Source: VYFG01 sp965204165
Lineage (GTDB): Bacteria > Pseudomonadota > Gammaproteobacteria > Arenicellales > Poriferihabitantaceae
Assembly: GCA_965204165.1 (NCBI GenBank)
Contig: OZ241969.1
Coordinates: forward strand, 4,092,001-4,156,000
Direction of reading: 5' to 3'
DNA length: 64,000 nt
Position 1 is the stretch's first letter. Each line of letters opens with the position of its first letter. This document shows, piece by piece, positions 42,670 through 51,697 of the stretch. The notes under the pieces are model-generated. The model did no database searches. It saw nothing but the letters and a program-made list of their open reading frames with translations, and was not told the DNA's origin. The translations under genes and the position numbers were made by a program.

Positions 42670-44052
42670 CTAGAAAAAACCGGGGGTGACCTGGAACAGT
42701 TTTTCCACTTCGGGAATCCGCCGCTTGTCGATGAGGAAGATGATGATGTGATCAAGCTCCTGGACCACGACTTCGTCGTCAAGAGGCACCAGGGTGTCCT
42801 CCCGCAGGATGGCGCCGATGGTGGCGCCTTCCGGCAACTGGATCTCCGCAAGCCGCCGTCCCACCAGCTTCGAATGCCTGCGATCACCGTGCGCCACCGC
42901 CTCGATCGCCTCGGCCACGCCCCGGCGGAGTGAATGGGCGGCCACCACGTCCCCCCTTCGCACCCTGGAAAGCAGCGCGCTGACCGTGGACATCCGCGGG
43001 GAAATGGCAATATCAAGCACGTCGCTCTCAATCAGGTCCACGTAGGCCGGGCGGTTGACGATGGCCATGGCCCGGCGGGCGCCCAGGCGCTTGGCCAGCA
43101 TGGCGGACAGGATATTGGCCTCGTCCGCGTTGGTGAGCGAACAGAACAGTTCCATGCTATCGATGTTTTCCTGGCGGAGCAGTTCCTCGTCGGCGGCATC
43201 ACCCTGGAGGACCATGCTGCTGCCCAGTTTCTCCGACACCAGCCTGGCCCTGTCCGCGTCACGCTCGATCAGCTTTACCTGGTATCCGGAACTCTCCAGC
43301 GACAGTGCCAGCTGCAGCCCGATGTTCCCGGCACCGGCCAGTATGACCTTGTTGCCGACCTCCTCGATGGTACGCAGTTCCTGCATGACCTTGTGGATAT
43401 CCTCCTGCGTGGCGATGAAAAACACCTCGTCATCCGGTTCGATGACGGTACGCCCCGTGGGAATGATCGCGCGGTCCTGGCGGTAGATCGCAGCGACCCG
43501 GGAATTCACCGAAGGCAGATGATCCTTGAGTTCCCGCAACTGGTGGCCCACCAGGGCGCCGCCGTAATAGGCCCTGAGCGCCACCAGGTGCACCTTTCCC
43601 CGGGCGAAATCGATGACCTGCAGGGCACCGGGGAATTCGATCAGGCGACTGATCTGGTTGGTGACGATCTGTTCCGGGCTGATGATGCTGTCCACCGGAA
43701 TCGCCTCGTCGCTGAACAGGGACTTATGCTGCAGGTAGTCGGGTGAGCGGACCCGGGCCATCTTGGTGGAGATTTTGAAGAGGGTGTGCGCAACCTGGCA
43801 GGCCACCATGTTGACCTCATCGTAATGGGTGACCGCAAGCAGAAGATCCACGTCGGCCGCCCCGGCCTGGGCCAGAACCTCCGGGGAGGAGGCCTCGCCA
43901 ACCACGGTGCGAATATCCATCCGGTCCTGCAGGCTGTCCAGCAATTGCCGGTTCTGGTCCACCAGGGTAATGTCATTGTTCTCCCGGGAGAGTATCTCGG
44001 CGATTGAGCTGCCGACCTGGCCAGCCCCGAGGATGATGATTTTCATGGACAC
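42670..44052 (-). CDS. trkA: Trk potassium uptake regulatory protein TrkA
   Basis: Peripheral NAD(H)-binding regulator of TrkH, 460 aa with two RCK units: MKIIILGAGQVGSSIAEIL and KVILAGAGNIGLQLALSLES are the two Rossmann nucleotide sites, each followed by a TrkA-C domain. Full length compared with E. coli TrkA (458 aa). Confidence 0.96.
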   Translation of the reverse strand: MSMKIIILGAGQVGSSIAEILSRENNDITLVDQNRQLLDSLQDRMDIRTVVGEASSPEVLAQAGAADVDLLLAVTHYDEVNMVACQVAHTLFKISTKMARVRSPDYLQHKSLFSDEAIPVDSIISPEQIVTNQISRLIEFPGALQVIDFARGKVHLVALRAYYGGALVGHQLRELKDHLPSVNSRVAAIYRQDRAIIPTGRTVIEPDDEVFFIATQEDIHKVMQELRTIEEVGNKVILAGAGNIGLQLALSLESSGYQVKLIERDADRARLVSEKLGSSMVLQGDAADEELLRQENIDSMELFCSLTNADEANILSAMLAKRLGARRAMAIVNRPAYVDLIESDVLDIAISPRMSTVSALLSRVRRGDVVAAHSLRRGVAEAIEAVAHGDRRHSKLVGRRLAEIQLPEGATIGAILREDTLVPLDDEVVVQELDHIIIFLIDKRRIPEVEKLFQVTPGFF

Positions 44053-44091
44053 TTTCGCGTTGCCGCCGGCCTCACGTACAGGCAGACGGGA

Positions 44092-45399
44092 TTATAGTTT
44101 ACCCAACCGGCAATAATAAAAGCCGTCCCCGTCATGGACGCCGGGCAGTCGCTGGATCCCGTGGCGGGTGGCAAGGCCGGGAATCACGGCCAGGGGATTC
44201 ACCCTAGCGCCGGTATGCCGGCGCAGAAATCCGTCGATTACGCCGTCATTTTCCCGGGGCATGATCGAGCACGTGACATACAGGAGCGTCCCGCCCGGAA
44301 CCAGCAGTTCCCAGGCGGTTTCCAGCAGGTGTTGCTGCTGCGTTGCGAATCGTTCGAGATCTCCGGGCTGCCGGCGATGGCGGATATCCGGATGTCGGCG
44401 GATCACGCCGGTTCCCGAGCAGGGCACGTCCAGCAGTATACAGTCCCAGGGATCCCATTCCCCCCAGTCGGCCAGTTCCTCAAGACCGCCCGTCCGAATA
44501 TCCGCCTCGAGCCCGATGCGCCGAAGATTCTGCCGTATGCCGTCCGCGCGCTCCGGCATATCCACGGCAGTAAGCCGGATCCCGGGCTCGCTTTCAAGCA
44601 TGGCGCATGTCTTGCCGCCCGGGGCCGCGCAGGCGTCGAGCACCCGCAATCCGGGCCGAAGGTCCATCGCGGCCACGCACAGCTGGGCGGATTCGTCCTG
44701 CACCGACACCCAGCCCTCCTCAAACATGGGGATGGCGCCCACACCCGAAGGACAGGCCAGGTTCATCCCCACCGGCGAATCCCGGGTGATCTCCACACCG
44801 ATGCCGCGGTCATCCAGCAGTGCCAGGTAACCTTCCCGGGTCGTTTTCAGGGGGTTGACCCTGAGAGTCATGGGAGGACGTTCATTGAACGCGTGAAAGA
44901 TCGCCCCGGCGTGGTCGGGCCAGGCCTGCTGGATCCACTGGTGCAGATGTGTCGGCAACGACGTGCGCTGGGCCGGGGCCAGCTCCTCTTCGAGTTCCGT
45001 CAGGCGCCCGTCGTCCCGCTTGCGAAGGTAGCCACGCAAAACGCCATTGACCAGTCCCCGGGCCCAAGCCTGGCGGGAGGCACCCAGCGCGGCAACAGAC
45101 TGGTTGACGGCGGCATGATCCGGCACGCGCATGTGGATGATCTGGTAAAGCCCCGCCACCAGCAGGAAATGGATCATCCGGTCCTTCCTGCGGATGGGCT
45201 TTGAGAGCAGCGAGAAAATGATCCCGTCCAGATGGCAGTAGTGCCGGCATCCGCCGAAACTGATTTCCCGCAGTGCGCCGACCTGGTCCGGCCGGACCCG
45301 TCTTTCCTGTGCCTGGAGCGTCTGGTCCAGGGAGCGGCCCTGGTCGATGACATCGCGTAACACATGGGCCGCGGCGATCTGCAGGGAGGCCCTAGCCAA
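44092..45399 (-). CDS. rsmB: 16S rRNA (cytosine-967-C5)-methyltransferase
   Basis: Methylates C967 of 16S rRNA. About 435 aa from the TTG at 45399 (LARASLQIAAAHVL), which overlaps the fmt stop and gives the family length; the frame is open further into fmt. An N-terminal NusB-like domain (RVRPDQVGALREISFGGCRHY) precedes the SAM domain with LDACAAPGGKTCAML, LLDVPCSGTGVIRRHPDI (catalytic Cys) and YVTCSIMPRENDGVI (second Cys). The fmt-rsmB pair is the standard order. Confidence 0.93.
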   Translation of the reverse strand: MARASLQIAAAHVLRDVIDQGRSLDQTLQAQERRVRPDQVGALREISFGGCRHYCHLDGIIFSLLSKPIRRKDRMIHFLLVAGLYQIIHMRVPDHAAVNQSVAALGASRQAWARGLVNGVLRGYLRKRDDGRLTELEEELAPAQRTSLPTHLHQWIQQAWPDHAGAIFHAFNERPPMTLRVNPLKTTREGYLALLDDRGIGVEITRDSPVGMNLACPSGVGAIPMFEEGWVSVQDESAQLCVAAMDLRPGLRVLDACAAPGGKTCAMLESEPGIRLTAVDMPERADGIRQNLRRIGLEADIRTGGLEELADWGEWDPWDCILLDVPCSGTGVIRRHPDIRHRRQPGDLERFATQQQHLLETAWELLVPGGTLLYVTCSIMPRENDGVIDGFLRRHTGARVNPLAVIPGLATRHGIQRLPGVHDGDGFYYCRLGKL

Positions 45400-46333
45400 G
45401 TCGTTCGCCCGCCGAAATGCCGGTACCGTTGAGAAAATCCCGCGCCTCCATGGCCCTTGCGCCGGCACTTTGCAGCCGGGCCACGCGGATGGCGCCCCGG
45501 CCGCAGGCAATGACGATTCCCTCGGCGCCCGCGGACAGCACCTCTCCGGGCGCCCCCCCTGCTCCGATACCGGGTTCTTCCCAGGCCATCAGCAACCGCA
45601 GCCTCTTCCCGCGAAAGGAAGTCGAGGTCATCGGCCAGGGATTGAATGCCCGGATCCTGCGGGCAATGTCCACGGCGGATCCGTTCCAGTTGATCCGCGC
45701 CTCCTCCGGGGAGAACTTGGCCGCGTAGGTGACCTGGCCGGGATCCTGGTCCACTGCGGGAAGCGTTTCTTCCAGAATGCCGTCAAGGTGGTCCAAGAGC
45801 AGCTGTCCACCGGCCGTTGCCAACTTGGCCTGCAATGTGCCGCCGGTATCCCGCGCGTCCACCGCCACCTCCGACCGGGCGTACACCGGGCCGTCGTCCA
45901 GCCCGGCCTCCATCCGCATCAGGGAGACGCCGGTGACCGCATCCCCCGCTTCGATGGCACGCTGCACCGGTGCCGCCCCGCGCCAGCGCGGCAACAGCGA
46001 GCCGTGCACGTTGACACAGCCCCGCGTGGGTACGGCCAGGATTGCCGGGGGCAGGATCAGCCCGTAGGCAGCCACCACCACCAGGCCAGGTTCCAGGCGG
46101 GTCAGTGTTTCCGCGGCATCCCCCGTATCCAGGTAGTGGGGCTGGCTGACCGGGATGTCCAGTGCGGCCGCAAGGGCCTTGACAGGCGACGGGGTCAGCT
46201 TCCTGCCGCGTCCGGCAGGCCTGTCCGGCTGCGTGTACACGACCACGACCTCGACGCCTGCATGGGACGCCAGCGCCTCCAGGCTGGGTAGGGCGAATTC
46301 AGAAGTGCCAGCGAAGACGACTTTTGCTGACAA
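45392..46333 (-). CDS. fmt: Methionyl-tRNA formyltransferase
   Basis: Formylates initiator Met-tRNA, 313 aa. N-terminal KVVFAGTSEFALPSLEAL, the folate-binding NVHGSLLPRWRGAAPVQRAI and GVSLMRMEAGLDDGPVY (catalytic HxSLLP and Asp) are present, followed by the OB-like C-terminal domain. It lies 56 bp after def and overlaps rsmB. Confidence 0.97.
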   Translation of the reverse strand: MSAKVVFAGTSEFALPSLEALASHAGVEVVVVYTQPDRPAGRGRKLTPSPVKALAAALDIPVSQPHYLDTGDAAETLTRLEPGLVVVAAYGLILPPAILAVPTRGCVNVHGSLLPRWRGAAPVQRAIEAGDAVTGVSLMRMEAGLDDGPVYARSEVAVDARDTGGTLQAKLATAGGQLLLDHLDGILEETLPAVDQDPGQVTYAAKFSPEEARINWNGSAVDIARRIRAFNPWPMTSTSFRGKRLRLLMAWEEPGIGAGGAPGEVLSAGAEGIVIACGRGAIRVARLQSAGARAMEARDFLNGTGISAGERLG

Positions 46334-46389
46334 GGCGTGTCGAGCCGGTTGCGTGGAAACGCGGAAGTTTTCCTGGCGGGCTGTTCCGG

Positions 46390-46899
46390 TCAGGCCGCCT
46401 GGGCCTGCTTCTGCTCCTTCAGCAGCTTCTTCCGGACGCGGTACTGTTTGATGCGGGAAAGATAGTCCACGAACACCTTCCCGTCCAGATGGTCCACTTC
46501 ATGCTGTATGCATACCGACAGAATACCGTCCGCCTCGAATTCGAACGGTTCACCGTCGACATTCATGGCCCTGACATGCACACGCTCCGCCCGTTCCACG
46601 GGGGCAAAGAACCCCGGAACGGAAAGGCAGCCCTCCTCGTACTCCCGTGTGCCTTCCAAGGGCTTGATCTCGGGATTGACGAAGACCAGAAGATCGTCCT
46701 TCTCCTCGGTTAGATCCATCACGATCACGCGCAACGGCACGTTGACCTGGACCGCCGCAAGACCGATCCCCGGCGCGGCATACATCGTCTCCGCCATGTC
46801 CGCCACTAGGGTCTTCAGTTCCTGGTCGAATTCGGTCACGGGACTGGCGCGCTGCCGAAGCCGTTTGTCCGGGTAGACCAGAATGTCGCGTATCGCCAT
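46390..46899 (-). CDS. def: Peptide deformylase
   Basis: Metalloenzyme that removes the formyl group from nascent proteins, 169 aa. All three family motifs are present: GIGLAAVQV, EEGCLSVPG (metal-binding Cys) and QHEVDHLDG (HExxH metal-binding and catalytic residues). First gene of def-fmt-rsmB. Confidence 0.98.
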   Translation of the reverse strand: MAIRDILVYPDKRLRQRASPVTEFDQELKTLVADMAETMYAAPGIGLAAVQVNVPLRVIVMDLTEEKDDLLVFVNPEIKPLEGTREYEEGCLSVPGFFAPVERAERVHVRAMNVDGEPFEFEADGILSVCIQHEVDHLDGKVFVDYLSRIKQYRVRKKLLKEQKQAQAA

Positions 46900-47023
46900 G
46901 ATCTTCGGTTAGGGTCCCAAGGGTACGATTGTAGTTTCCAGGGCCCCAAAGGTCCAGTTGACCCAAGGTAATCCCCCGGCAGGAAGGTTCCTGCGGAAGA
47001 GCCCGGGCGGGACGCCGCCCCGT

Positions 47024-47752
47024 TCAGAACACCTCGCCGAACAGCTTGATCATCGCCGCCCAGGAATCCCGGTCCGCATCCGCATCGTATCCCACCGGAA
47101 GCCCGAACTTGCGCCCGTTTTCATCAGCCTCCCGACTGCTGAAACCATGCATGGCGCCCGGGTGCACGATGACCTCATAGTCCGCATTCGCCACGTCCAT
47201 CTCATTGCGAAAGGCCGCCACGTCATCCATGGACACCATGGCATCCGCGCCACCATGGCAGACCAGCACCCTGGCCTTCACCTCGCCCGGACCGGGTTCG
47301 TGGAATGACCCAAGGGCCCCGTGGAAGCTGACTGCCGCGCCGAGAGGCATGCTGATCCGCGCCATGTGCAGTGCCATGGCGCCTCCGAAGCAGTAGCCGA
47401 TGGCGGCAGTGCGCCCGGCGTCCACCCGGGACTGTTCCAGCAGGGTATCAAGGCCGGCCCTGAGCCGTCCGGTGCCGGCGGCCATGTCCCCCAGCACCGC
47501 ATTCATCGCGGCGCCGGCTTCGTCCGGCGTTGCGGCGGTATGACCATCCCCGTACATGTCGATGGCAAGCGCGCAATATCCCTGTTCCGCCAACTGATCG
47601 GCGCGGCCGCGGATATAGTCAGTCAGACCCCACCATTCATGAATCACCACAATACCCGGTCTCGGCCCTTCAAGATCGCCGTCCCAGGCCAGGTACCCGA
47701 CATGATCCGTGGTGCCGCTGTTATAGTTGATAGCCTGTGACTGGAGATTCAT
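47024..47752 (-). CDS. Dienelactone hydrolase family protein
   Basis: Alpha/beta hydrolase of 242 aa from the ATG at 47752 (MNLQSQAINY). Nucleophile Cys in GYCFGGAM, a catalytic Asp in VCHGGADAMV and His in HPGAMHGFSS make the Cys-His-Asp triad of this family; IHEWWGLTDYIRGRADQLAEQGY is the classic oxyanion region. Substrate unknown; these enzymes open lactones or cleave esters. A single gene. Confidence 0.88.
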   Translation of the reverse strand: MNLQSQAINYNSGTTDHVGYLAWDGDLEGPRPGIVVIHEWWGLTDYIRGRADQLAEQGYCALAIDMYGDGHTAATPDEAGAAMNAVLGDMAAGTGRLRAGLDTLLEQSRVDAGRTAAIGYCFGGAMALHMARISMPLGAAVSFHGALGSFHEPGPGEVKARVLVCHGGADAMVSMDDVAAFRNEMDVANADYEVIVHPGAMHGFSSREADENGRKFGLPVGYDADADRDSWAAMIKLFGEVF

Positions 47753-47954
47753 GGCCGTATTCTCTGGAGAGTCTGCGATACGGCATTGTAATGACCAGCG
47801 GGCGATAAGAAAAGGTGCCTTCGGTCTTACTCCAGGGTAATTCTTTTCTGCAGAGTTTTTTCTTCCGGTCAAAGGACTTACCCCAAACACTGGACTTTTC
47901 CCCCGGGTACTGGTATAAATCCCGTCACAAGACCATCAGACGGACATACGCAAG

Positions 47955-49007
47955 GTGGACCTTTCAGAGGTGTCGGTAGACATCGTGCCGGCAACAGATG
48001 AACCCCGGTTCCGGGACCTGATGCAGGCGCATCACTATCTCGGCTCGGTGCCGGCGCGGGGCGAGACGCTGCGCTATGTGGCCCATCACCGGGGGCGCTG
48101 GCTGGCACTGGCCATGTTTTCGGCATCGGCGCTGAAATGCGGCGCCCGGGACCGGTGGATCGGCTGGGAGTACGGCATCCGGTTCGGCCGCCTGCACCTG
48201 ATCACCAACAACTCGCGCTTCCTGATCCTGCCCGGCGCACCGCGCAACCTCGGCTCGCGCGTGCTTTCCCTGTGCACCCGCCGCCTCGCCCGCGACTGGC
48301 CGCTCCGCTTCGGTCACGGCCTCCTGCTGGTGGAGACCTTCGTCGACCCCGCCCGCTTCCACGGCACCGTCTACCGCGCCGCCAACTGGATCGAGGTCGG
48401 GCATACCCGGGGCTTCGGCCGCGAGGGCCCGGGCTACAGCGAACACGCAAATCCCAAGCTCGTCTTCGTCCATCCCCTGTCGCGCACCGCCCGCGCCCGC
48501 CTCCGGGACCCCTGCCTCGACACCACACTGCAACATGGAGTACCCAGGATGACTCTCACCGCCGAACAGATGCGATCCCTGCCCGACTTCTTCCGCGACA
48601 TCGACGATCCCCGACGCCGCCAGGGCCGCCGCCACGCCCTGTCCACCATGCTGGCATTGGCAGCAGCGGCCACGCTCTGCGGCATGCGCGGCTACAAGGC
48701 CATGAGCGAATGGATCGACGACCTCAGCCCCAGGGTCCTGGAACGTTTCCGCGTACGCCGTTCCAGGAGCGGACACCAGGTGCCCAGCCTGTCCGCCATC
48801 CGCAGCGTCCTCATCCGCATCGACCCGGACCAGTTCGATGCCGCCCTGCGGGCGTGGCACCAGGTCCATGGCCCAAAGGACACCGCCATTGCCGTCGACG
48901 GCAAGACCATCCGGGGCGCCATCGATGACCAGGGCAACCGGCCCCATGTGCTCGGCGCCGTCGGCCACCACACCGGAATCCCCTGGAGTCAAAAAAAGTC
49001 GGCCTGA
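47955..49007 (+). CDS. DruA-like (DUF4338) domain fused to the N-terminal half of an ISAs1 transposase
   Basis: 350 aa from a GTG start. Residues 5-190 match DUF4338, the domain of Druantia protein DruA (FRDLMQAHHYLG, WIGWEYGIRFGRLHLITNNSRFLI, HGLLLVETFVDP). From about residue 195 the ISAs1 N-terminal region begins (LPDFFRDIDDPRRRQGRRHALSTML), with IAVDGKTIRGA (first catalytic Asp). It stops at TGA 49005-49007 immediately after a run of seven A. The rest of the transposase continues in the -1 frame, so the long product probably arises by frameshifting. Confidence 0.8.
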   Translation: MDLSEVSVDIVPATDEPRFRDLMQAHHYLGSVPARGETLRYVAHHRGRWLALAMFSASALKCGARDRWIGWEYGIRFGRLHLITNNSRFLILPGAPRNLGSRVLSLCTRRLARDWPLRFGHGLLLVETFVDPARFHGTVYRAANWIEVGHTRGFGREGPGYSEHANPKLVFVHPLSRTARARLRDPCLDTTLQHGVPRMTLTAEQMRSLPDFFRDIDDPRRRQGRRHALSTMLALAAAATLCGMRGYKAMSEWIDDLSPRVLERFRVRRSRSGHQVPSLSAIRSVLIRIDPDQFDAALRAWHQVHGPKDTAIAVDGKTIRGAIDDQGNRPHVLGAVGHHTGIPWSQKKSA

Positions 49008-49020
49008 AACCGGGGGCCGA
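48992..49020 (+). promoter_or_regulatory. Putative programmed -1 frameshift signal
   Basis: In the zero frame the sequence is A AAA AAG (48992-48998), the best-known bacterial -1 slippery heptamer. A perfect 6-bp hairpin follows (TCGGCC 48999-49004 with GGCCGA 49015-49020). The stop of the zero frame (49005-49007) lies in the loop. A -1 shift joins the two transposase halves in the position expected for ISAs1. The hairpin starts directly at the heptamer, closer than the usual 5-8 nt. Confidence 0.6.
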
Positions 49021-49732
49021 TGACGAAACCAAACGCACCAACGAGATCGGCATCGTCATCCCGCTGCTCGACACCCTCTCCGACATCGAAGGATGCACCA
49101 TCACCACCGATGCCATGCTCACCCAACGCAAGCTCGCCGACTATCTCCACGGACGCCGCGCCCACTACCTCTTCACCGTCAAGGGCAACCAGAAAAACCT
49201 GCTCGCCGATATCCGACTGCTCCTCGACCGCCACATCCAGCGCCGTCCGCCGGACTTCACCGACCAGGCCCCCAAACCCGTCCATGGCCGCCGGGAGCGC
49301 CGTTCCGTCTGGGTCTCGGACAAGCTCAACCACTACCTCCAGTTCCCCAACGTCGGACAGGTCTTCGCCGTGATGCGTGAAACCACCGAAACCGCAACCG
49401 GCAGGAAACGCCGTGAGATCGCCTACGGAATCACCAGCCTGACCCCAAATGACGCCTCCCCCGAGCGAATCCTCTCCCTCAACCGCGGGCACTGGTCCGT
49501 CGAGGCCATGCATCATGTCCTCGACTGGACCTTCGACGAGGACCGCAGCCGAATCCGGGCCGGACACGGTCCCCAGAACATGTCCCGCCTCAGGCGATTC
49601 GCCATCGGCATCATACAGAGCCGGGGCCTCGCCGTCGCCGAAACCATGCGCCACCTCGCCAGGAATCCCCGACGCATGCTCGACTTCCTCAAGATGACCG
49701 ACAACGCCAGGCCATACCCGGCTACCGGCTGA
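48998..49732 (+). CDS. C-terminal half of the ISAs1 transposase (-1 frame)
   Basis: Continuation of the same protein in the -1 frame, about 244 aa without a start of its own. It opens GLKPGADDETKRTNEIGIVIPLLDTL and has ITTDAMLTQRKLADYL (second catalytic Asp), YLFTVKGNQKNLLADI and LNRGHWSVEAMHHVLDWTFDEDRSRIR (catalytic Glu), then the helical ISAs1 C-terminus. Intact to the expected end. Confidence 0.8.
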   Translation, partial: VGLKPGADDETKRTNEIGIVIPLLDTLSDIEGCTITTDAMLTQRKLADYLHGRRAHYLFTVKGNQKNLLADIRLLLDRHIQRRPPDFTDQAPKPVHGRRERRSVWVSDKLNHYLQFPNVGQVFAVMRETTETATGRKRREIAYGITSLTPNDASPERILSLNRGHWSVEAMHHVLDWTFDEDRSRIRAGHGPQNMSRLRRFAIGIIQSRGLAVAETMRHLARNPRRMLDFLKMTDNARPYPATG

Positions 49733-50128
49733 GCATCCCTCCAGGCCCCGAATCCTCAGCCCCTCAACACACAGGGGCGGGAACAGTCATGCCTCAACGG
49801 AACGGAAATCCACCTCCGGGAACATCAACCTGCCCGGTGTAACCACCATGGCGGCCAATTCAGTCCAAAGTGGCCAAAATAATCCGTGATAAATCCCAAG
49901 CACGGCAGTAACGATCTCTTCGGGCGAATCAGAACAAATTTGCCTTGGGTCTTACTCCCCCTGCCCGCCTGTTTTTCCACGAAGGACCCTCCTCCCCACT
50001 CCGAAATTCATCACTCGCCGCTATCCCCGAATCAGGCATCCCCGAGAGACTTGGGTGCCTTGGACAGTGCGAAACGCTAAATCCGCCTTGTCATTTTGTA
50101 CCACTTATGGTACATATGGTGAGTGACG
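49733..50128. other. Intergenic region between the ISAs1 element and the HigBA module
   Basis: About 395 bp with no convincing gene. It contains a short hairpin (CCCCT/AGGGG near 49758-49775) that could end the transposase transcript, the right copy of the repeat at 49943-49958, and the palindromic operator at 50097-50114. Confidence 0.4.
50097..50114. promoter_or_regulatory. Palindromic operator of the HigBA-like module
   Basis: TGTACCA-CTTA-TGGTACA, a perfect 7-bp inverted repeat with a 4-bp centre, 15 bp upstream of the toxin gene. XRE antitoxins bind such sites to repress their own operon. Confidence 0.6.
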
Positions 50129-50473
50129 ATGATGAAGCAGTTCCCGGCAAGGTTCTTTGAGTCCGATGCCGGAAACCAACCAGTCCGGGATTGGCTATTG
50201 TCCCTGTCAGCTGAAGATCGCAAGATCATTGGCGACGACATCAGGACGGCTGAATTCGGCTGGCCGGTTGGCATGCCGCTTTGTCGGTCTATCAAAGGCC
50301 AGAACGGACTTTGGGAGATCAGGAGCAATCTGAATGGTGGCCGCATCGCCCGCGTTTTCTTCTGTGCCCATGAGGGTAACATGGTCTTGCTGCAAGGATT
50401 CATCAAGAAAAGCCGGGCGACGCAGGACAGGGAAATCGCTGTTGCCGTGGGACGAATGAGAGGTTTGACATGA
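50129..50473 (+). CDS. HigB/Gp49-like toxin of the RelE superfamily
   Basis: Probable ribosome-dependent mRNA interferase, 114 aa from the ATG at 50129. It shows the Gp49/DUF891 pattern: VRDWLLSLSAEDRKIIGDDI, PLCRSIKGQNGLWEIRSNLNGGRIARVFFCA, LLQGFIKKS and a C-terminal A-x-x-R-M tail. It overlaps the antitoxin start by 4 nt. Lower GC than its surroundings suggests mobility. Confidence 0.87.
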   Translation: MMKQFPARFFESDAGNQPVRDWLLSLSAEDRKIIGDDIRTAEFGWPVGMPLCRSIKGQNGLWEIRSNLNGGRIARVFFCAHEGNMVLLQGFIKKSRATQDREIAVAVGRMRGLT

Positions 50474-50763
50474 GCAAAAATATTGAGCAAGGCAAAGCCG
50501 GGCAACTCTTCGGAGACTTCCTCAAGGAGCAAGGCACACTTGAGGACACTACCGAACGAGCCATCAAACGCGTGCTTGCCTATCAGCTTGCCACCGAAAT
50601 GAAGCGACAGAATATCACCAAGGTCGAAATGGCCCGGCGTCTGGATACCAGCCGCTCGCAACTCGACCGACTGCTTGATCCTGAAAAAGACAACGTAACC
50701 TTGGCTACCCTGGCGCGCGCAGCGAAAGCAGTTGGCCGCACACTGCATCTGGAACTGCAGTAG
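50470..50763 (+). CDS. HigA-like XRE antitoxin
   Basis: 97 aa with a helix-turn-helix near its C-terminus (KVEMARRLDTSRSQLDRLLDP...LATLARAAKAVGR). It follows the toxin with a 4-nt overlap, the toxin-first order of HigBA modules, and should repress from the palindrome at 50097. Confidence 0.87.
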   Translation: MSKNIEQGKAGQLFGDFLKEQGTLEDTTERAIKRVLAYQLATEMKRQNITKVEMARRLDTSRSQLDRLLDPEKDNVTLATLARAAKAVGRTLHLELQ

Positions 50764-50977
50764 CAGGCGAATTGCCTTCTTCCTGCCTCTGAGTCTGACT
50801 GCAACTTGGCAACATCGTCGGGAACCGGCCGGTGCCGATGGCCCCGGCCACTTGCTGGTACGTATAGTCGTACTCTCCCCGAATCCAGAAACAGTTTTCC
50901 TCGTATCCGGCCGGCACGGCAACCTGTGTGCTCAGTCGGCCCGGTAGGATATGCAGATCGGTGCCGATCCGGGAGAA

Positions 50978-51697
50978 TTATTCATGACCTACTCCCGAAC
51001 CCAGAAACATCTCCAAAATCCGGGCGTGACCGATTGCCTGGTCGCTCGTTCCTGACCAGGTGATACGGCCTGATTCAAGTACGGCAACTCGATCGGCCGC
51101 ACGCAAGACCCGCTCGGTATTCTGTTCGACGACCAGGATAGCGAGGCCTTCATCCCGAAGTTCGGACAGGGCGCGGTAGCACTCGTCGATCGCGATCGGC
51201 ATCAGACCGAGGGACAGTTCGTCGATCAGAAGAATCGCCGGCATCGCCATCGTCGCCCTGCTGATCGCGAGCATCTGCTGCTCGCCGCCGGAGAGGGACC
51301 CGGCGAGTTGACGGCGCCGTTCAGACAGACGCGGGAAAGTTTCGAAGACCTTTTCGCGTGCCTGGCTGAGTGCCTTATTGCCCAGGCGTGTCCCGCCGAC
51401 CGTAAGGTTCTCGTCGACAGTCAGATCGGCAAAAACCCGGCGACCCTCCGGCACGAGCGCCATACCCTCGGTAATCCGGGAATGGGCAGGCATCGTGGTG
51501 ATGTCGTTCCCGTCGACCCGGACCGTACCCCGGCGCACGGGAATCAATCCCGCCAGGGCCATGATGGTCGCGCTCTTGCCGGCGCCATTGGCACCGAGGA
51601 GGCCGAGCATCTCACCGGCTCCAATCTTGATAGAAAGGTCATGAACGGCGGTGACATCGCCATAACCGCAGCTGAGCTTCTCAACCTCCAGCTTCAT
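50978..51697 (-). CDS. livF: Branched-chain amino acid-type ABC transporter ATPase LivF
   Basis: 239 aa with Walker A GANGAGKSA (Ala for the usual Thr after Ser), signature LSGGEQQM, Walker B AILLIDELSLGL and the LivF-typical EQNTERVLRAADRVAVLESG. Its start overlaps the livG stop by 4 nt. Last gene of the importer operon. Substrate of liv-type systems ranges from branched amino acids to amides and urea and is not determined here. Confidence 0.92.
   Translation of the reverse strand: MKLEVEKLSCGYGDVTAVHDLSIKIGAGEMLGLLGANGAGKSATIMALAGLIPVRRGTVRVDGNDITTMPAHSRITEGMALVPEGRRVFADLTVDENLTVGGTRLGNKALSQAREKVFETFPRLSERRRQLAGSLSGGEQQMLAISRATMAMPAILLIDELSLGLMPIAIDECYRALSELRDEGLAILVVEQNTERVLRAADRVAVLESGRITWSGTSDQAIGHARILEMFLGSGVGHE

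Larger units (their letters stand above)
47955..49732 (+). mobile_element. ISAs1-type element with DruA-like N-terminal domain
   Basis: Coding extent of an ISAs1-family transposable element. I could not define terminal inverted repeats. A 15-of-16 direct repeat (CCTTnGGTCTTACTCC at 47818-47833 and 49943-49958) lies outside both ends and may mark a larger unit. Confidence 0.65.

Noticed and set aside
47955..49732. Druantia anti-phage system
   Set aside because: Only a DruA-like domain fused to a transposase is present; no DruB-E or helicase gene.
47915..49897. ATAAATCCC direct repeat (47915-47923, 49889-49897) as a target duplication of the ISAs1 element
   Set aside because: No inverted repeats adjoin either copy, so it may be chance.
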